Source of the DNA: Mobilitalea sibirica
GTDB taxonomy: Bacteria > Bacillota > Clostridia > Lachnospirales > Lachnospiraceae
DNA length: 64,000 nt
Direction of reading: 5' to 3'
Assembly (NCBI RefSeq): GCF_015999265.1
Contig: NZ_JAEAGR010000001.1
Coordinates: forward strand, 62,001-126,000
The first letter of the stretch is position 1; every line of letters begins with the position of its first letter. The notes under the pieces were generated by a model. The model ran no database searches, was not told the origin of the DNA, and saw nothing but the letters and a program-made list of their open reading frames with translations. Position numbers and translations under genes: made by a program. Shown in pieces: positions 8,793 to 18,391 of this stretch.

Positions 8793-9467
8793 TCAATCTA
8801 ATAAACTTAGATACGATACTTTAACAACACCCTCAACCTTTTCCAACCATTTGACTGATTCATAAGGAACCTCCTGATCGCATTCAATTACCATAACTGC
8901 ATTACCACCGCGACCATCCCGGTAAAGCTGCATCTGCGCAATATTAATGGATTTATGGCTGAGCATAGCGGTAACATCGGCAATATGACCCGGTTCATCA
9001 ATGTTGTGCACAATCAGTGTTGGATAATTGCCACTAAAATTCACATTTAAACCATCAATCTGATTTATCATAATGCGGCCACCGCCCAGGGAGGAGCCGA
9101 TGATTTCCATATATTTTCCACTGATACCGGTAAGCTTTAATAAAGCGGAGTTGGGATGTACATCCCGTAATATAATTCCGGAAAATGAATATTGAAGTTC
9201 TAATTCTTCAGCAATATGAAAGCTGGAAGGAATACGATCATCATCCTCCTTCATTCCGAGTAAGCCGGCGACTAAGGCTAGGTCTGTTCCATGCCCTTTA
9301 CCTGTAGCATAAAACGATCCATGAAGAAATATGTCAGCTTTTATTATATTTTCATCCATTAGTTTTCTGGATAAAAGACCTATACGAACTGCCCCAGCGG
9401 TATGAGAGCTGGAGGGGCCTACCATAACCGGTCCAATGATATCGTAGATATTCAAATTTTTATTCAC
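8793..9467 (-). CDS. sdaAB: L-serine dehydratase, beta subunit with ACT domain
   Basis: 224 residues. The N-terminal beta-chain domain shows GPSSSHTAGAVRIG, the hallmark of the family. The C-terminal ~75 residues form an ACT domain (LIVHNIDEPGHIADVTAML), which usually senses an amino acid. The ATG is preceded by a GAGAGGAG stretch. It is the first gene of the sdaAB-sdaAA unit. Together the subunits give serine catabolism to pyruvate in the cytoplasm. Confidence 0.93.
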   Translation of the reverse strand: MNKNLNIYDIIGPVMVGPSSSHTAGAVRIGLLSRKLMDENIIKADIFLHGSFYATGKGHGTDLALVAGLLGMKEDDDRIPSSFHIAEELELQYSFSGIILRDVHPNSALLKLTGISGKYMEIIGSSLGGGRIMINQIDGLNVNFSGNYPTLIVHNIDEPGHIADVTAMLSHKSINIAQMQLYRDGRGGNAVMVIECDQEVPYESVKWLEKVEGVVKVSYLSLLD

Positions 9468-9615
9468 TCCTCTCTATGAGTGGAATGGTAGTAAGGAGAT
9501 ACTTTCTCTAAATTGTGCAAATTATTTTGTGTCTTTTATAGTATCTTAATAATTTGTCATTTTATTAATTTTTCCTATATATTATAACGATAAACTTTGT
9601 AGATAGAAAAAAGAA

Positions 9616-9899
9616 AAAAATAAAATAAAATCAGCTCTCAGTATAGCATTCGCCTAGCATGATGTTTTTAACATGGCGCCTTATGACGAGTTGATAAATT
9701 CACTTATTACTATTGATGATGGTTTAGGAGCTAAAAAGCGCAGTGTCTGACGAGCAAGGCGAGGAGTTTGCGTTTTTAGGTCCTGTTTTACCATCAGATA
9801 AAGTAATTAGTGAATTTCAACGAGTCATATGAAGTCAGGATGAAAATATCATGCTAGGCGAATTATTAGTACGTGAAAGCTGACTTTATTTTATTTTTT
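9616..9899. repeat. 284-nt imperfect palindrome downstream of the histidine kinase gene
   Basis: Two arms of about 125 nt (9616-9745 and 9768-9899) pair with roughly 85 percent identity by eye. Examples are TTCGCCTAGCATGAT against ATCATGCTAGGCGAA, ATAAATTCACTTATTACT against AGTAATTAGTGAATT, and CTAAAAAGCGCA against TGCGTTTTTAG. The loop is about 22 nt (around 9746-9767). The outer ends are A-rich on the left, so the minus strand has a hairpin followed by T-runs, placed 36 nt after the kinase stop. No reading frame or terminal transposon signature is evident. It may be an oversized terminator or a non-autonomous palindromic element. Confidence 0.75.
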
Positions 9900-9935
9900 G
9901 TTTCATTATATCAAAGTTTTAGCTTATATCATATC

Positions 9936-11240
9936 CTACTCTAAGGGCAATTCTATTACAAAGGTGGCTCCTCCACCGAGGGTATCCTGCACATAGATTT
10001 TACCGTCATGAAGAAGTATTAGTTCCTTGGCTATGCTTAAACCTAAGCCAAAGTGTTCCTTACTATTCTTGGAAGGGTCTGCCCGATAAAAATTATTAAA
10101 TATAAGTTCTTTTTGTTCATCCGGAATGCCAACACCATGGTCAATAATTTCAATGTACATTTTTAGTTTCTTGGTATAGGCTTTTAGAGTAATATCCTTA
10201 CCTGGAGGAGTATACTCCAGAGCGTTATCCAATATCACAGTCAAAGCTTGCCAAAGTCGTTGCTTATCTGCAAGAACGCAGGGAAGACTTTTATCCGGTA
10301 AATGTATGGAAAGTTTTCTGCCCTTTTTTGATGCTAGGATAGAAAAAGCCTCATACAGATCTAATAATAAGGCATCCGTATCAAGGGCTTCCTTTTTTAT
10401 GGACCACTTATGAGCCTGCGTCGAGGCAAGTACAAGCAAATCATTGATTAGAGTAGACATGCGTACGGCTTCAGCCTCGATATCATTTAAATATTCATTC
10501 TGAAGGTTGTCTTTTGACGTACCCACATTTAATTTTAATGATGATACGATTGCACGAATAACGGCTAAAGGTGATCTAAGCTCATGGGATGCGGAGGCAA
10601 TAAACTCCTTCTGTTTTTGTTGGGCATCCACCACCGGTAAAAGAGTTTTCATTACAAAGTAACGGCTGAACGAGTATACAAATAAAATAAGCAGTAAATC
10701 AATAACAAAAGCTGTAATTGCATATCGTAATAATATAAGATGTTGATCGGTTACATTTTTAATAATAATTATCGTCTGCCAACCGTTTGCCGAAACCAGC
10801 ATAGAGGTATAACTGTAATAGGGCTCATATTTGTCGCCTCTGAACTTGAGCAAAGGAGAAAGCTTTTTATCAAAGGATATCGGATAGATAGAAGTATTAA
10901 TATCTTTTTTCAGAGCCAGTTCTTTCACCTTATTTACTAAAGTATCATATTCTGTAGGACTTTTTATGGTATTGGTATATAAAAGTGGTTTTCCATTATC
11001 TTCAATGTGGATCATTGTGTCGAATTTGGAGGACATCGTTGATAACCATACCTGATTAATATTCTTATCTACCTGCAATTTATATTCCACTTCATTTAAA
11101 ACATTGGTTAACGTTGCTTGTGTATTAAGTAATGTCTGATTGAACATAAAATACACCACTACAATGATAACGAAGGTTAAGATTAAACTGATCGTAAATG
11201 TATAAATGAAGGTAAATCTACGCTGTAAAACGCGAAACAT
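9936..11240 (-). CDS. Sensor histidine kinase
   Basis: 434 residues. A membrane helix (about 12-33), an extracytoplasmic sensor of about 130 residues and a second helix (about 168-190) precede the kinase core. The H-box is SASHELRSPLAV, the N-box region DNALEYTPPG, G1 DHGVGIPDEQ and G2 FGLGLSIAKEL. No HAMP domain is obvious. The start ATG is 2 nt past the stop of the response regulator gene, whose last codons supply the GAGGA ribosome binding site. The signal it senses is unknown. Confidence 0.92.
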   Translation of the reverse strand: MFRVLQRRFTFIYTFTISLILTFVIIVVVYFMFNQTLLNTQATLTNVLNEVEYKLQVDKNINQVWLSTMSSKFDTMIHIEDNGKPLLYTNTIKSPTEYDTLVNKVKELALKKDINTSIYPISFDKKLSPLLKFRGDKYEPYYSYTSMLVSANGWQTIIIIKNVTDQHLILLRYAITAFVIDLLLILFVYSFSRYFVMKTLLPVVDAQQKQKEFIASASHELRSPLAVIRAIVSSLKLNVGTSKDNLQNEYLNDIEAEAVRMSTLINDLLVLASTQAHKWSIKKEALDTDALLLDLYEAFSILASKKGRKLSIHLPDKSLPCVLADKQRLWQALTVILDNALEYTPPGKDITLKAYTKKLKMYIEIIDHGVGIPDEQKELIFNNFYRADPSKNSKEHFGLGLSIAKELILLHDGKIYVQDTLGGGATFVIELPLE

Positions 11241-11242
11241 GA

Positions 11243-11914
11243 TTATTCCTCCAGACGGTATCCAACAGAATGAATGGTAGATATCTTACATCTGCTGTTA
11301 ATGGATTTTAATCTTTTTCGTAAAAAGGATATGTAGTTATCTAGATTGGCTTCACAGACAAAACTATCATAGCCCCATACTCTGTTTAAGATGATATCTC
11401 TTGATAATATTTGATTCTTATTTCTAAGAAAGAACTCCATCAATGCAGCTTCTTTTTTGGATAATTCGCATTGGCCTGTATCACTGCTTAAAATCTTATG
11501 CTGAATATTTAGTTTAATATTAGAAAATGAAAACTCTGTAATATCGTCAATTTTCTTCGGTCTGCGAAGCAAAGCTTTTACTCTAACAATTAACTCCTCC
11601 ATGGCAAAGGGCTTTACAAGATAATCGTCTGCGCCGGTTTCAAAACCGTCAATACGATCGTTTAGCTCCCCTAAAGCAGTTACCATGATGACAGGAGTTT
11701 CTATATGATTTTTTCTGATTTTGTCCAATAATGTAATACCATCTATTTCTGGTAATAGCCGGTCAAGAATAATAAGATCGTGGTTTCTTTCCATAGCAAA
11801 GAAAAGGCCATCGTCTCCGGTATTGCAGGCGTCCGTTAAAAATCCCTCATTTTTTAGGTGGAACGATATGGCATTACATAACTTCACATCATCTTCAATG
11901 ATGAGGATTCTCAT
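11243..11914 (-). CDS. OmpR/PhoB-family response regulator
   Basis: 223 residues. The receiver domain has acidic pocket EDD (7-9), phosphoacceptor D51 (LIILDRLLP), the switch threonine in VTAL, and lysine in LVKPF. The C-terminal winged helix ends in the usual ISTIHSVGYRLEE. It is the first gene of a two-gene operon with the histidine kinase. A TATAAT lies about 30 nt upstream on the minus strand with a poor -35. The regulated genes cannot be read from the sequence; the divergent lipoprotein gene is one candidate. Confidence 0.93.
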   Translation of the reverse strand: MRILIIEDDVKLCNAISFHLKNEGFLTDACNTGDDGLFFAMERNHDLIILDRLLPEIDGITLLDKIRKNHIETPVIMVTALGELNDRIDGFETGADDYLVKPFAMEELIVRVKALLRRPKKIDDITEFSFSNIKLNIQHKILSSDTGQCELSKKEAALMEFFLRNKNQILSRDIILNRVWGYDSFVCEANLDNYISFLRKRLKSINSRCKISTIHSVGYRLEE

Positions 11915-12105
11915 TTTATCACCTCCGTTATACTCTTATATTATACTATTTTACAACATATCACCGATAATTGATAGTGTATTATGTGCAATGTGTAAAA
12001 AAATGATTATCCTGAGTAAAATATAGGTTTTTTTTAGAAATCATTGTTTTAATAATATAAGACGAGTTAACTTCTTACATAATTTATATTACGTTAGATC
12101 ACATA

Positions 12106-12212
12106 CAGTTATTTAACAACCACTTACATTTTGAACTCACAAAATGTAGTTTTCATAAATAACTGACGATAGAGTGGATTGCTGTAAAATTTATTTTATA
12201 GTAGTCCACTCT
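12106..12212. promoter_or_regulatory. Two adjacent hairpins in the divergent intergenic region
   Basis: Hairpin 1 spans 12106-12165. Its basal 10-bp stem (12106-12115 with 12156-12165) and apical 9-bp stem (12125-12133 with 12140-12148) are both perfect, separated by an internal loop. Hairpin 2 spans 12171-12212, with arms AGAGTGGA/TCCACTCT and an inner TGTAAAA/TTTTATA stem. They lie between the response regulator and the lipoprotein gene, where no terminator is needed, so operator or RNA-structural roles are possible. The rest of 11915-12396 is AT-rich; a TATAAT at 12362-12367 may serve the lipoprotein gene. Confidence 0.5.
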
Positions 12213-12396
12213 GTCTATAAGAAGGAATATATTCGTGAATACAAAAGTATCCATGGATCATAGTATAAAGGTCATAAAAGGATTTCATCTATACAAATAC
12301 ATATGTATAAAATTAGTACATATTTTCATACCGGATCTATGGATTATACAATAATATCTGATATAATCAGTATATATACTATATTTCGGAGGAACT

Positions 12397-14547
12397 ATGA
12401 AAAACAGTAAACTTATCATAATGATGATTTTCATGATTATATTGCTTGTCGGATGCGGTTTTAGAAACAATACATCCAAGGTAGCTATGGGTCGCTATGC
12501 GGAAGAAAAGATTGAACTTCCGGTGCAGGTAAAACAAATGGATGAGTCCGTTTTAACTATACTTAAGAATCCTATGGGAGTGATTGAGTTATATGCGATT
12601 AATTATGAGACAAACCAATATACAAAATATAACTATGCTCAGAAAGGTCAGTGGGAAAGAGAGATACCTGCATGGGCAGACAAGAAAGAACTTAAAGACC
12701 GAAGTATTTATCTTATGAAATATGGAAAAGACAACAAGCTATATGCAATCGCTAAAAATAATGATATCGCTCAGGGAAACGTCAGTATATACGAGATTAC
12801 AGACAGCAATAGGTTGCAAAAAATCGTAATTAAAGATTTGACTTTAAAAGATGAGATAGGCAAATATCCATATCCATCCGACTTTGAGATTATGGAAGAC
12901 GGAGATATTATTTTATTAGACAGATATACGGGAATGGTTAAGGTATATGATAAAGAGAGTGGTAAGAGACTTCTTCGGTTTGAGGCAGGAATTAATGGAG
13001 CAGTTGCGGCAACAGGCCAGGATATTATTGCTGTGAACAAGGAATATAATAAACTTCTTGTTATGAATAAGCAATCCGAAGAACTAACGAATGAAATAAC
13101 CATCAATACGGATGATGACATTTCTTTTGTCGGTAATATATCAATCGGGACAGATCTTTTTGGCAGAGTATTCGTTGTAGATAAAAACGGTCTGTCGTCT
13201 GTAGATAAAGGTGGCGCAATTATGGAAACACTAATTAGTGGTTCGGCTGCTTCCATGAGTATACCATCCTTATCCATTCAAAATATAACTAAGGACGAAG
13301 AAGATACTTATTTCGTGCTTTATTTGGACTATAACGGTACGTACGAATTCATTCAATATAAATATCATGAAGATTTACCCGCTGTTCCTGATATTATACT
13401 TACAATCAGTTCCATAGAAAAATGTGATATCATTCAACAAGCCAGTATAAAGTTTCAACAGGTTCATCCTGAGGTTAGCATAGATTACCGTATCGCGAAA
13501 AACGGAGAGACTTCCTTAGAATTAAAAGATTATATTGCGGCGTTAAATTCAGAGATTATAGCAGGAAAAGGTGCAGATATCATAGTCAGTGATTACCTTC
13601 CTACAGACGCCTATATTAAGAAAGATATTTATACTGATTTAAGTAGTGTATTATTACCTATGGTGAAGGACAATAAAATATTCGGTAATATAGTGAATCA
13701 TTATACAACAGAGGGAAAGATCTATACTTTTCCCATGAAAATCGCACCCAGTATCTATGCCGGTAAAACTAAGGTCTTAAGGGAAACAAAAACCATGGAA
13801 CGGTTGCTTGAATATTCGAAGATAAGCGATAGGGCAATCATGGGAGAACGTTTAAATCAAGATCAGTTAATTTATTCTTATTTTCGGTTGTTTTATCAGG
13901 ATATAGTTGATTCTAATGGAAAACTTAATATGGATAAATTGGAGACGTTTTTATTACTACTGAAGGAACTGGACTGCTACAATCCGAATTTAAGTTATGA
14001 GCAATGGAATGAAAATTCAAGGCTTCTGGAAATGATACAAAATCGTGCACAATTAATCACAATGGATTTGGCTGGGTTAGAGAATTTTCTTCTTTTGGAG
14101 GAAGTATCAAAATTAAATTATATATATAAAACAGCCAGATTTATGTATAAGCCTTATGTAGTCGTTGGAATTAATAAAGAGAGCAGAAATCAGAAGCTAG
14201 CTAAGGAATTTATTACAATGCTTTTATCAGAAGAAGTTCAAAAAAAACATGTTGGACGGGGCCTTCCTGTAAATCAGGTAGCCTATTCCTATTGGACGAA
14301 TGACTCAGAGAAGATTTTACAGGGAGGAACGGTCATCGATCCGATATCCGGCAGCAAATTACAATTTTCCTATCCCGCAACACAGGATCAGATCAACCGA
14401 TTAAAAGCAATGATTCAAAATCTGGATACACCAATCAATTACGATGAAGCTATGTATCAATATATATTAAAAGAAAGCAAATCTTATTTAAAAGGTGAGA
14501 AAACAATAGAAACTGCGGTAAGAAATATAATGCGAAATGTTAACTAG
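12397..14547 (+). CDS. Lipoprotein: propeller-like N-terminal region plus family-1 solute-binding domain
   Basis: 716 residues. A lipoprotein signal peptide ends in the lipobox LLVGC (cysteine near 21). Residues about 40-330 are beta-rich with repeated strand-turn segments (LYAINYETNQYTKY, DGDIILLDRYTGMVKVYD, DLFGRVFVVDKNGLSSVD), resembling a beta-propeller. From about 335 on it resembles extracellular solute-binding proteins (ILTISSIEKCDIIQQASIKFQQVHPEV split over two motifs, then GADIIVSDYLP and GRGLPVNQVA). No permease genes are adjacent. It may be a sensor or an orphan binding protein working with a sugar transporter elsewhere. GGAGGA precedes the ATG by 5 nt. Confidence 0.8.
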   Translation: MKNSKLIIMMIFMIILLVGCGFRNNTSKVAMGRYAEEKIELPVQVKQMDESVLTILKNPMGVIELYAINYETNQYTKYNYAQKGQWEREIPAWADKKELKDRSIYLMKYGKDNKLYAIAKNNDIAQGNVSIYEITDSNRLQKIVIKDLTLKDEIGKYPYPSDFEIMEDGDIILLDRYTGMVKVYDKESGKRLLRFEAGINGAVAATGQDIIAVNKEYNKLLVMNKQSEELTNEITINTDDDISFVGNISIGTDLFGRVFVVDKNGLSSVDKGGAIMETLISGSAASMSIPSLSIQNITKDEEDTYFVLYLDYNGTYEFIQYKYHEDLPAVPDIILTISSIEKCDIIQQASIKFQQVHPEVSIDYRIAKNGETSLELKDYIAALNSEIIAGKGADIIVSDYLPTDAYIKKDIYTDLSSVLLPMVKDNKIFGNIVNHYTTEGKIYTFPMKIAPSIYAGKTKVLRETKTMERLLEYSKISDRAIMGERLNQDQLIYSYFRLFYQDIVDSNGKLNMDKLETFLLLLKELDCYNPNLSYEQWNENSRLLEMIQNRAQLITMDLAGLENFLLLEEVSKLNYIYKTARFMYKPYVVVGINKESRNQKLAKEFITMLLSEEVQKKHVGRGLPVNQVAYSYWTNDSEKILQGGTVIDPISGSKLQFSYPATQDQINRLKAMIQNLDTPINYDEAMYQYILKESKSYLKGEKTIETAVRNIMRNVN

Positions 14548-14813
14548 AAAATGTATCCCATAGGAGTAGAAACTGTAATCTGACATGCAAAAAACTGTTA
14601 TATACATTGAAGATATGATTAATTAATGTTATAACTGTTATGAAGGATAATCCAGAATAAGATAGCATTGCTAATAGGAAAATAGAATTATGGATAGCAT
14701 AACTATTAACTGTGAATTTATTACGAATTGGATTATTAATTTATCTTATTAACATAAGTGGCAGGCCAAAGGTTTTGTTTGTCCTGCAAATATAAAACAA
14801 GGAGTGACATTAT

Positions 14814-16883
14814 ATGAAGTGTACTAAGGAATATCGTCTTGGATTTACGGAAAAAGCGAAATCGATTTTGAAAAATCTTACACTTGAGGAAAAGGTTTAT
14901 CTTATGAGCGGCAGAATGAGTTTGGCGCAGGAGATGGAAAATATTAAGACAGATCCGGATAATCTGCATTATAACTATGTCCCTTACCCTGCCGGAGGAA
15001 TTGAGAGGGTTGGTGTTCCCCCTATGTTGTTCTGTGATGGGCCGAGGGGGGTCGTATGCGGGAATGGAAAAACCACCTGCTTCCCGGTATCCATGCTCCG
15101 AGGTGCCAGCTTTGATGTTTTACTGGAGGAGAAGATAGGACATGCCATTGGGAAAGAAATTAAAGCCTTTGGTGGCAATTTGTTTGGTGGGGTATGCATA
15201 AACCTTCCTTATAATCCCGGTTGGGGAAGAAGCCAGGAGACCTATGGAGAGGAATCTTATCATCTAGGACAGATGGGGGCTGCTTTAGTCCGAGGCGTAC
15301 AGGAAGAGGATATTATTGCATGTGTAAAACACTATGCATTTAACCAAATGGAAAATTCCCGTTTTAAAGTAAGCGTTGAATGTGATAAGAGAACTGAGAG
15401 AGAGGTATATCTTCCTCATTTTAAGGAATGTATTGATGCTGGGGCAGCCAGTGTGATGAGCTCCTATAATCTGTACCATGGAACCCATTGTGGACATCAT
15501 GATTATCTTTTAAATGAAGTTTTAAAGAAAGAATGGGATTTCGATGGCTTTGTAATGAGTGATTTTTACTGGGGTGTCAAAGATACAGTGGAGGCTGCAA
15601 ACGGCGGTCAGGATATGGAGATGGCGCATACCGTATTTTTTGGTGATAAATTAGTTCAGGCTGTAAAGGATGGTAAGGTTTCGGAAGAGAAGATTGATGA
15701 ATCGGCGCTAAGAATTATCCGTACTCTATTAGCATTTACAAGCCAGCAGGATACGCAGTGTAATTCCTCTGTACTTGCATCCAAGGAGCATATAGCCCTT
15801 GCACTAGAAAGTGCCAGAAAAGGCATTACTCTGCTTAAGAATGAAAAACAGATATTACCCTTAGATAAAAAGAAAGTGAAGAAGATTCTTGTTCTGGGAG
15901 CTTTAGGAGAGGCTGAGCCAATTGGTGATCACGGTTCCAGCTGGGTACGCCCTCCTTATGTAATATCGCCGGTGCAAGGACTTAGTATGGCAGCACCGGA
16001 TACGGAAGTAATTTTTGATAAGGGTGAGGATCTGGATAGAGCTAAGGCTCTGGCTAAGGAAGCTGATGCTGTAGTCTTTGTGGTAGGTTATGATTATAAT
16101 GATGAAGGTGAATTTGTATCCGCAGAAGAAGCGGAAGGTTATACCGGCTCTATGGGTGGCGACCGAAAATATTCCCTTGGTCTTCATCAAAATGAAATTG
16201 AATTAATTAAATCAGTTGGCCCGGTAAATGATTGTTCTACGGCCGTATTGATTGGTGGTAATACAATTATGATCACGGAATGGATGGATTCTGTCGGTGC
16301 AATCATCATGGCTTATTATCCCGGCATGGAAGGTGGAAGAGCACTGGGTGAAATCATATTTGGAGATATCAGCCCCAGTGGAAAGCTCCCATATGTATTA
16401 CCCTATCAGGAGAGTGACCTGCCACAGGTAGACTGGGAAACCACCAAACAGCATTATGATTATTATCATGGATATGCAAAATTGGAAAAAGAAGGCGTGA
16501 AACCACTCTTACCTTATGGCTTTGGATTATCCTATACGACCTTTGAGGTATCGGATGCAACCTTTAAGGCAGAGGGTAACCAAGTATATGCTTCCTGTAA
16601 GCTTAAGAATACAGGAAACAGAGAAGGGGCAGAAGTTGTTCAGATGTATGTAGGCTTCTCAAAATCCTCCATAGATCGGCCTGTTAAGCTGCTTCGCGGC
16701 TTCACCAGAGTAAATCTTGTCCCCGGAGAAGAGATGATTGTAACGCTGTCTTGTCCTACAGAGAAGCTCTGTTATTATAATGAAGAGACGAACCAGATGG
16801 AACTGGAAGCAATGGAATATGAAGTATATATTGGTACCAGTTCAGACAATAAGGATTTGATAAAAGGATCTGTTAAGTTATAA
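14814..16883 (+). CDS. Glycoside hydrolase family 3, beta-glucosidase type
   Basis: 689 residues. The GH3 N-terminal barrel has KHYAFNQME and nucleophile D250 in GFVMSDFYWG. It is followed by the GH3 C-terminal alpha/beta sandwich (EGGRALGEIIFG, SGKLPYVLP) and a fibronectin-III-like domain at the C-terminus (LLRGFTRVNLVPGE). There is no signal peptide, so it acts in the cytoplasm on imported oligosaccharides. Exact substrate (beta-glucoside or beta-xyloside) is open. AAGGAG stands 9 nt before the ATG. A strong terminator follows. Confidence 0.92.
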   Translation: MKCTKEYRLGFTEKAKSILKNLTLEEKVYLMSGRMSLAQEMENIKTDPDNLHYNYVPYPAGGIERVGVPPMLFCDGPRGVVCGNGKTTCFPVSMLRGASFDVLLEEKIGHAIGKEIKAFGGNLFGGVCINLPYNPGWGRSQETYGEESYHLGQMGAALVRGVQEEDIIACVKHYAFNQMENSRFKVSVECDKRTEREVYLPHFKECIDAGAASVMSSYNLYHGTHCGHHDYLLNEVLKKEWDFDGFVMSDFYWGVKDTVEAANGGQDMEMAHTVFFGDKLVQAVKDGKVSEEKIDESALRIIRTLLAFTSQQDTQCNSSVLASKEHIALALESARKGITLLKNEKQILPLDKKKVKKILVLGALGEAEPIGDHGSSWVRPPYVISPVQGLSMAAPDTEVIFDKGEDLDRAKALAKEADAVVFVVGYDYNDEGEFVSAEEAEGYTGSMGGDRKYSLGLHQNEIELIKSVGPVNDCSTAVLIGGNTIMITEWMDSVGAIIMAYYPGMEGGRALGEIIFGDISPSGKLPYVLPYQESDLPQVDWETTKQHYDYYHGYAKLEKEGVKPLLPYGFGLSYTTFEVSDATFKAEGNQVYASCKLKNTGNREGAEVVQMYVGFSKSSIDRPVKLLRGFTRVNLVPGEEMIVTLSCPTEKLCYYNEETNQMELEAMEYEVYIGTSSDNKDLIKGSVKL

Positions 16884-16909
16884 CGTAAGCAATTTAGCTA
16901 AACATAAAG

Positions 16910-16952
16910 AGCATGCTACTGGCTGTTTGTTGCAGCCAGTAGCATGCTTTTT
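16910..16952 (+). terminator. Intrinsic terminator of the GH3 gene
   Basis: A perfect 15-bp stem (16910-16924 with 16934-16948) plus one more G-C pair, loop TTTGTTG, followed by T4 and a further T-rich stretch. On the minus strand the structure also ends in an AT-rich tail. Confidence 0.9.
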
Positions 16953-17063
16953 ATATTTTTCGATAAGTGGGTATATAGTAGACTAAGATAAATACATTTT
17001 CTTGAATTTTATTGTAGGCAATACGATGTTCGGTTTAGTAATAAGATGTATTTTAAATCTTTG

Positions 17064-18173
17064 CTATGCTTCAAAAGGAAAACGAATCGAAAGACCCAGT
17101 TTATTCCTTACTTCGATAAATTCCTTCTGAACCTCATCTCCGATCGGAACGCCCTTATCCTTACGATCTAGCCAACATAGGTACTCTTTTTCGCCTGCTG
17201 TATAGATCCGTTCCTCACCGGGGGCAAGTTTAGAAGCCCTTAAAGCCCTGAGGATATCGCCGGTGGTTTTTCTGAAAGTATCCAATCCTAAAAAGGCTTC
17301 CGGATCGATTGCCAGGAAGAAATGACCCAGATGATACGGGCATTTTTGCCCTTGCTCATCTACGCCGGTTAACATCTTTAAGAAACTGCCCGCCTGCAGG
17401 GCGGCAGAAAGTACTTCTACTACGGTAGCATAACCATAACCCTTATATCCGGCCAGTTCTTCACCAATTCCACCTAAGGGTGCTAGGGCAGCAGATCCCT
17501 TGGTAAGGTCCGTTAATATCTGCTTACTGTCTGTTAAGGCAGAGCCATCCTGTCCGATTACCATACCCTCTGGAGTGTTTTTACCCGTTCGGGCAAAGTA
17601 TTCAATCTTACCTCTCTGTGTTATACTGGTAGCACAATCAAGTATAAAAGGGAATTCTTCATCCGTTGGAAAACCTACTGTTAAGGGATTGGTGCCAAGC
17701 ATATTCTCCACGCCAAAGGTAGGAGCGATAGAGGGTCGTGCATTGGTTCCTGTGATGCCGATCATCCCCTGATCTGTGGCCATGGATGCATAATAACCGG
17801 CGATTCCGTAATGGGTGGAGTTACGTGCTGCTACCATACCCATACCATATTTTTTTGCCTTATCAATTGCCATTTGCATGGATTTCTTTCCAACAATCAT
17901 ACCCATGCCGTCATGACCGTCTACAACAGCTGTTGTAGCGGTTTCCCGAAGTACTTCAAATTCGGTAATCGGTTTTTGAATTCCTGCCAGGATACGATCT
18001 ACATAGATCGCTTTAAATCGATTACAACCGTGACTTTCAATTCCTCTACGATCACTTTCCATAAGCACATCCGCACAGGCAAGCGCTTCTTCCTTAGGAA
18101 CTCCTAATTTTTCAAACGCTTGTGTCATAAACGTGCTTATCAAATCCCATGAGATATAAGGTCTGGTTTCCAT
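17064..18173 (-). CDS. Ldh2-family malate/L-lactate-type dehydrogenase
   Basis: About 369 residues, typical for the malate/ureidoglycolate/L-sulfolactate dehydrogenase family, NAD(P)-dependent 2-hydroxyacid oxidoreductases with a fold unlike classical LDH. Visible motifs are DRRGIESHGCNRF, RNSTHYGIAGYYA and GTNARPSIAPTFG. An in-frame TTG at 18179 is only 3 nt from AGGAGG, while the ATG at 18173 is 9 nt away and is taken as the start. It lies downstream of the MFS gene on the same strand, which might transport its substrate. Substrate unknown. Confidence 0.85.
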   Translation of the reverse strand: METRPYISWDLISTFMTQAFEKLGVPKEEALACADVLMESDRRGIESHGCNRFKAIYVDRILAGIQKPITEFEVLRETATTAVVDGHDGMGMIVGKKSMQMAIDKAKKYGMGMVAARNSTHYGIAGYYASMATDQGMIGITGTNARPSIAPTFGVENMLGTNPLTVGFPTDEEFPFILDCATSITQRGKIEYFARTGKNTPEGMVIGQDGSALTDSKQILTDLTKGSAALAPLGGIGEELAGYKGYGYATVVEVLSAALQAGSFLKMLTGVDEQGQKCPYHLGHFFLAIDPEAFLGLDTFRKTTGDILRALRASKLAPGEERIYTAGEKEYLCWLDRKDKGVPIGDEVQKEFIEVRNKLGLSIRFPFEA

Positions 18174-18391
18174 TTTCAATTACCTCCTATGTATAAATTG
18201 CTGTTATTTACCATTTTAACATAGGTTGTTTTATTTGGATATAAGAATTACATAAATACCCTTTTGTTGTATAATAGAATTCATCCTATTCAATAAAACG
18301 CTCCCTTTAGGATGCGACTCACATGATAGGAATTTAACCGCCTTAGACATATATGCACACGGACGAGATGTTTAACTTCAATGTTTCACGT

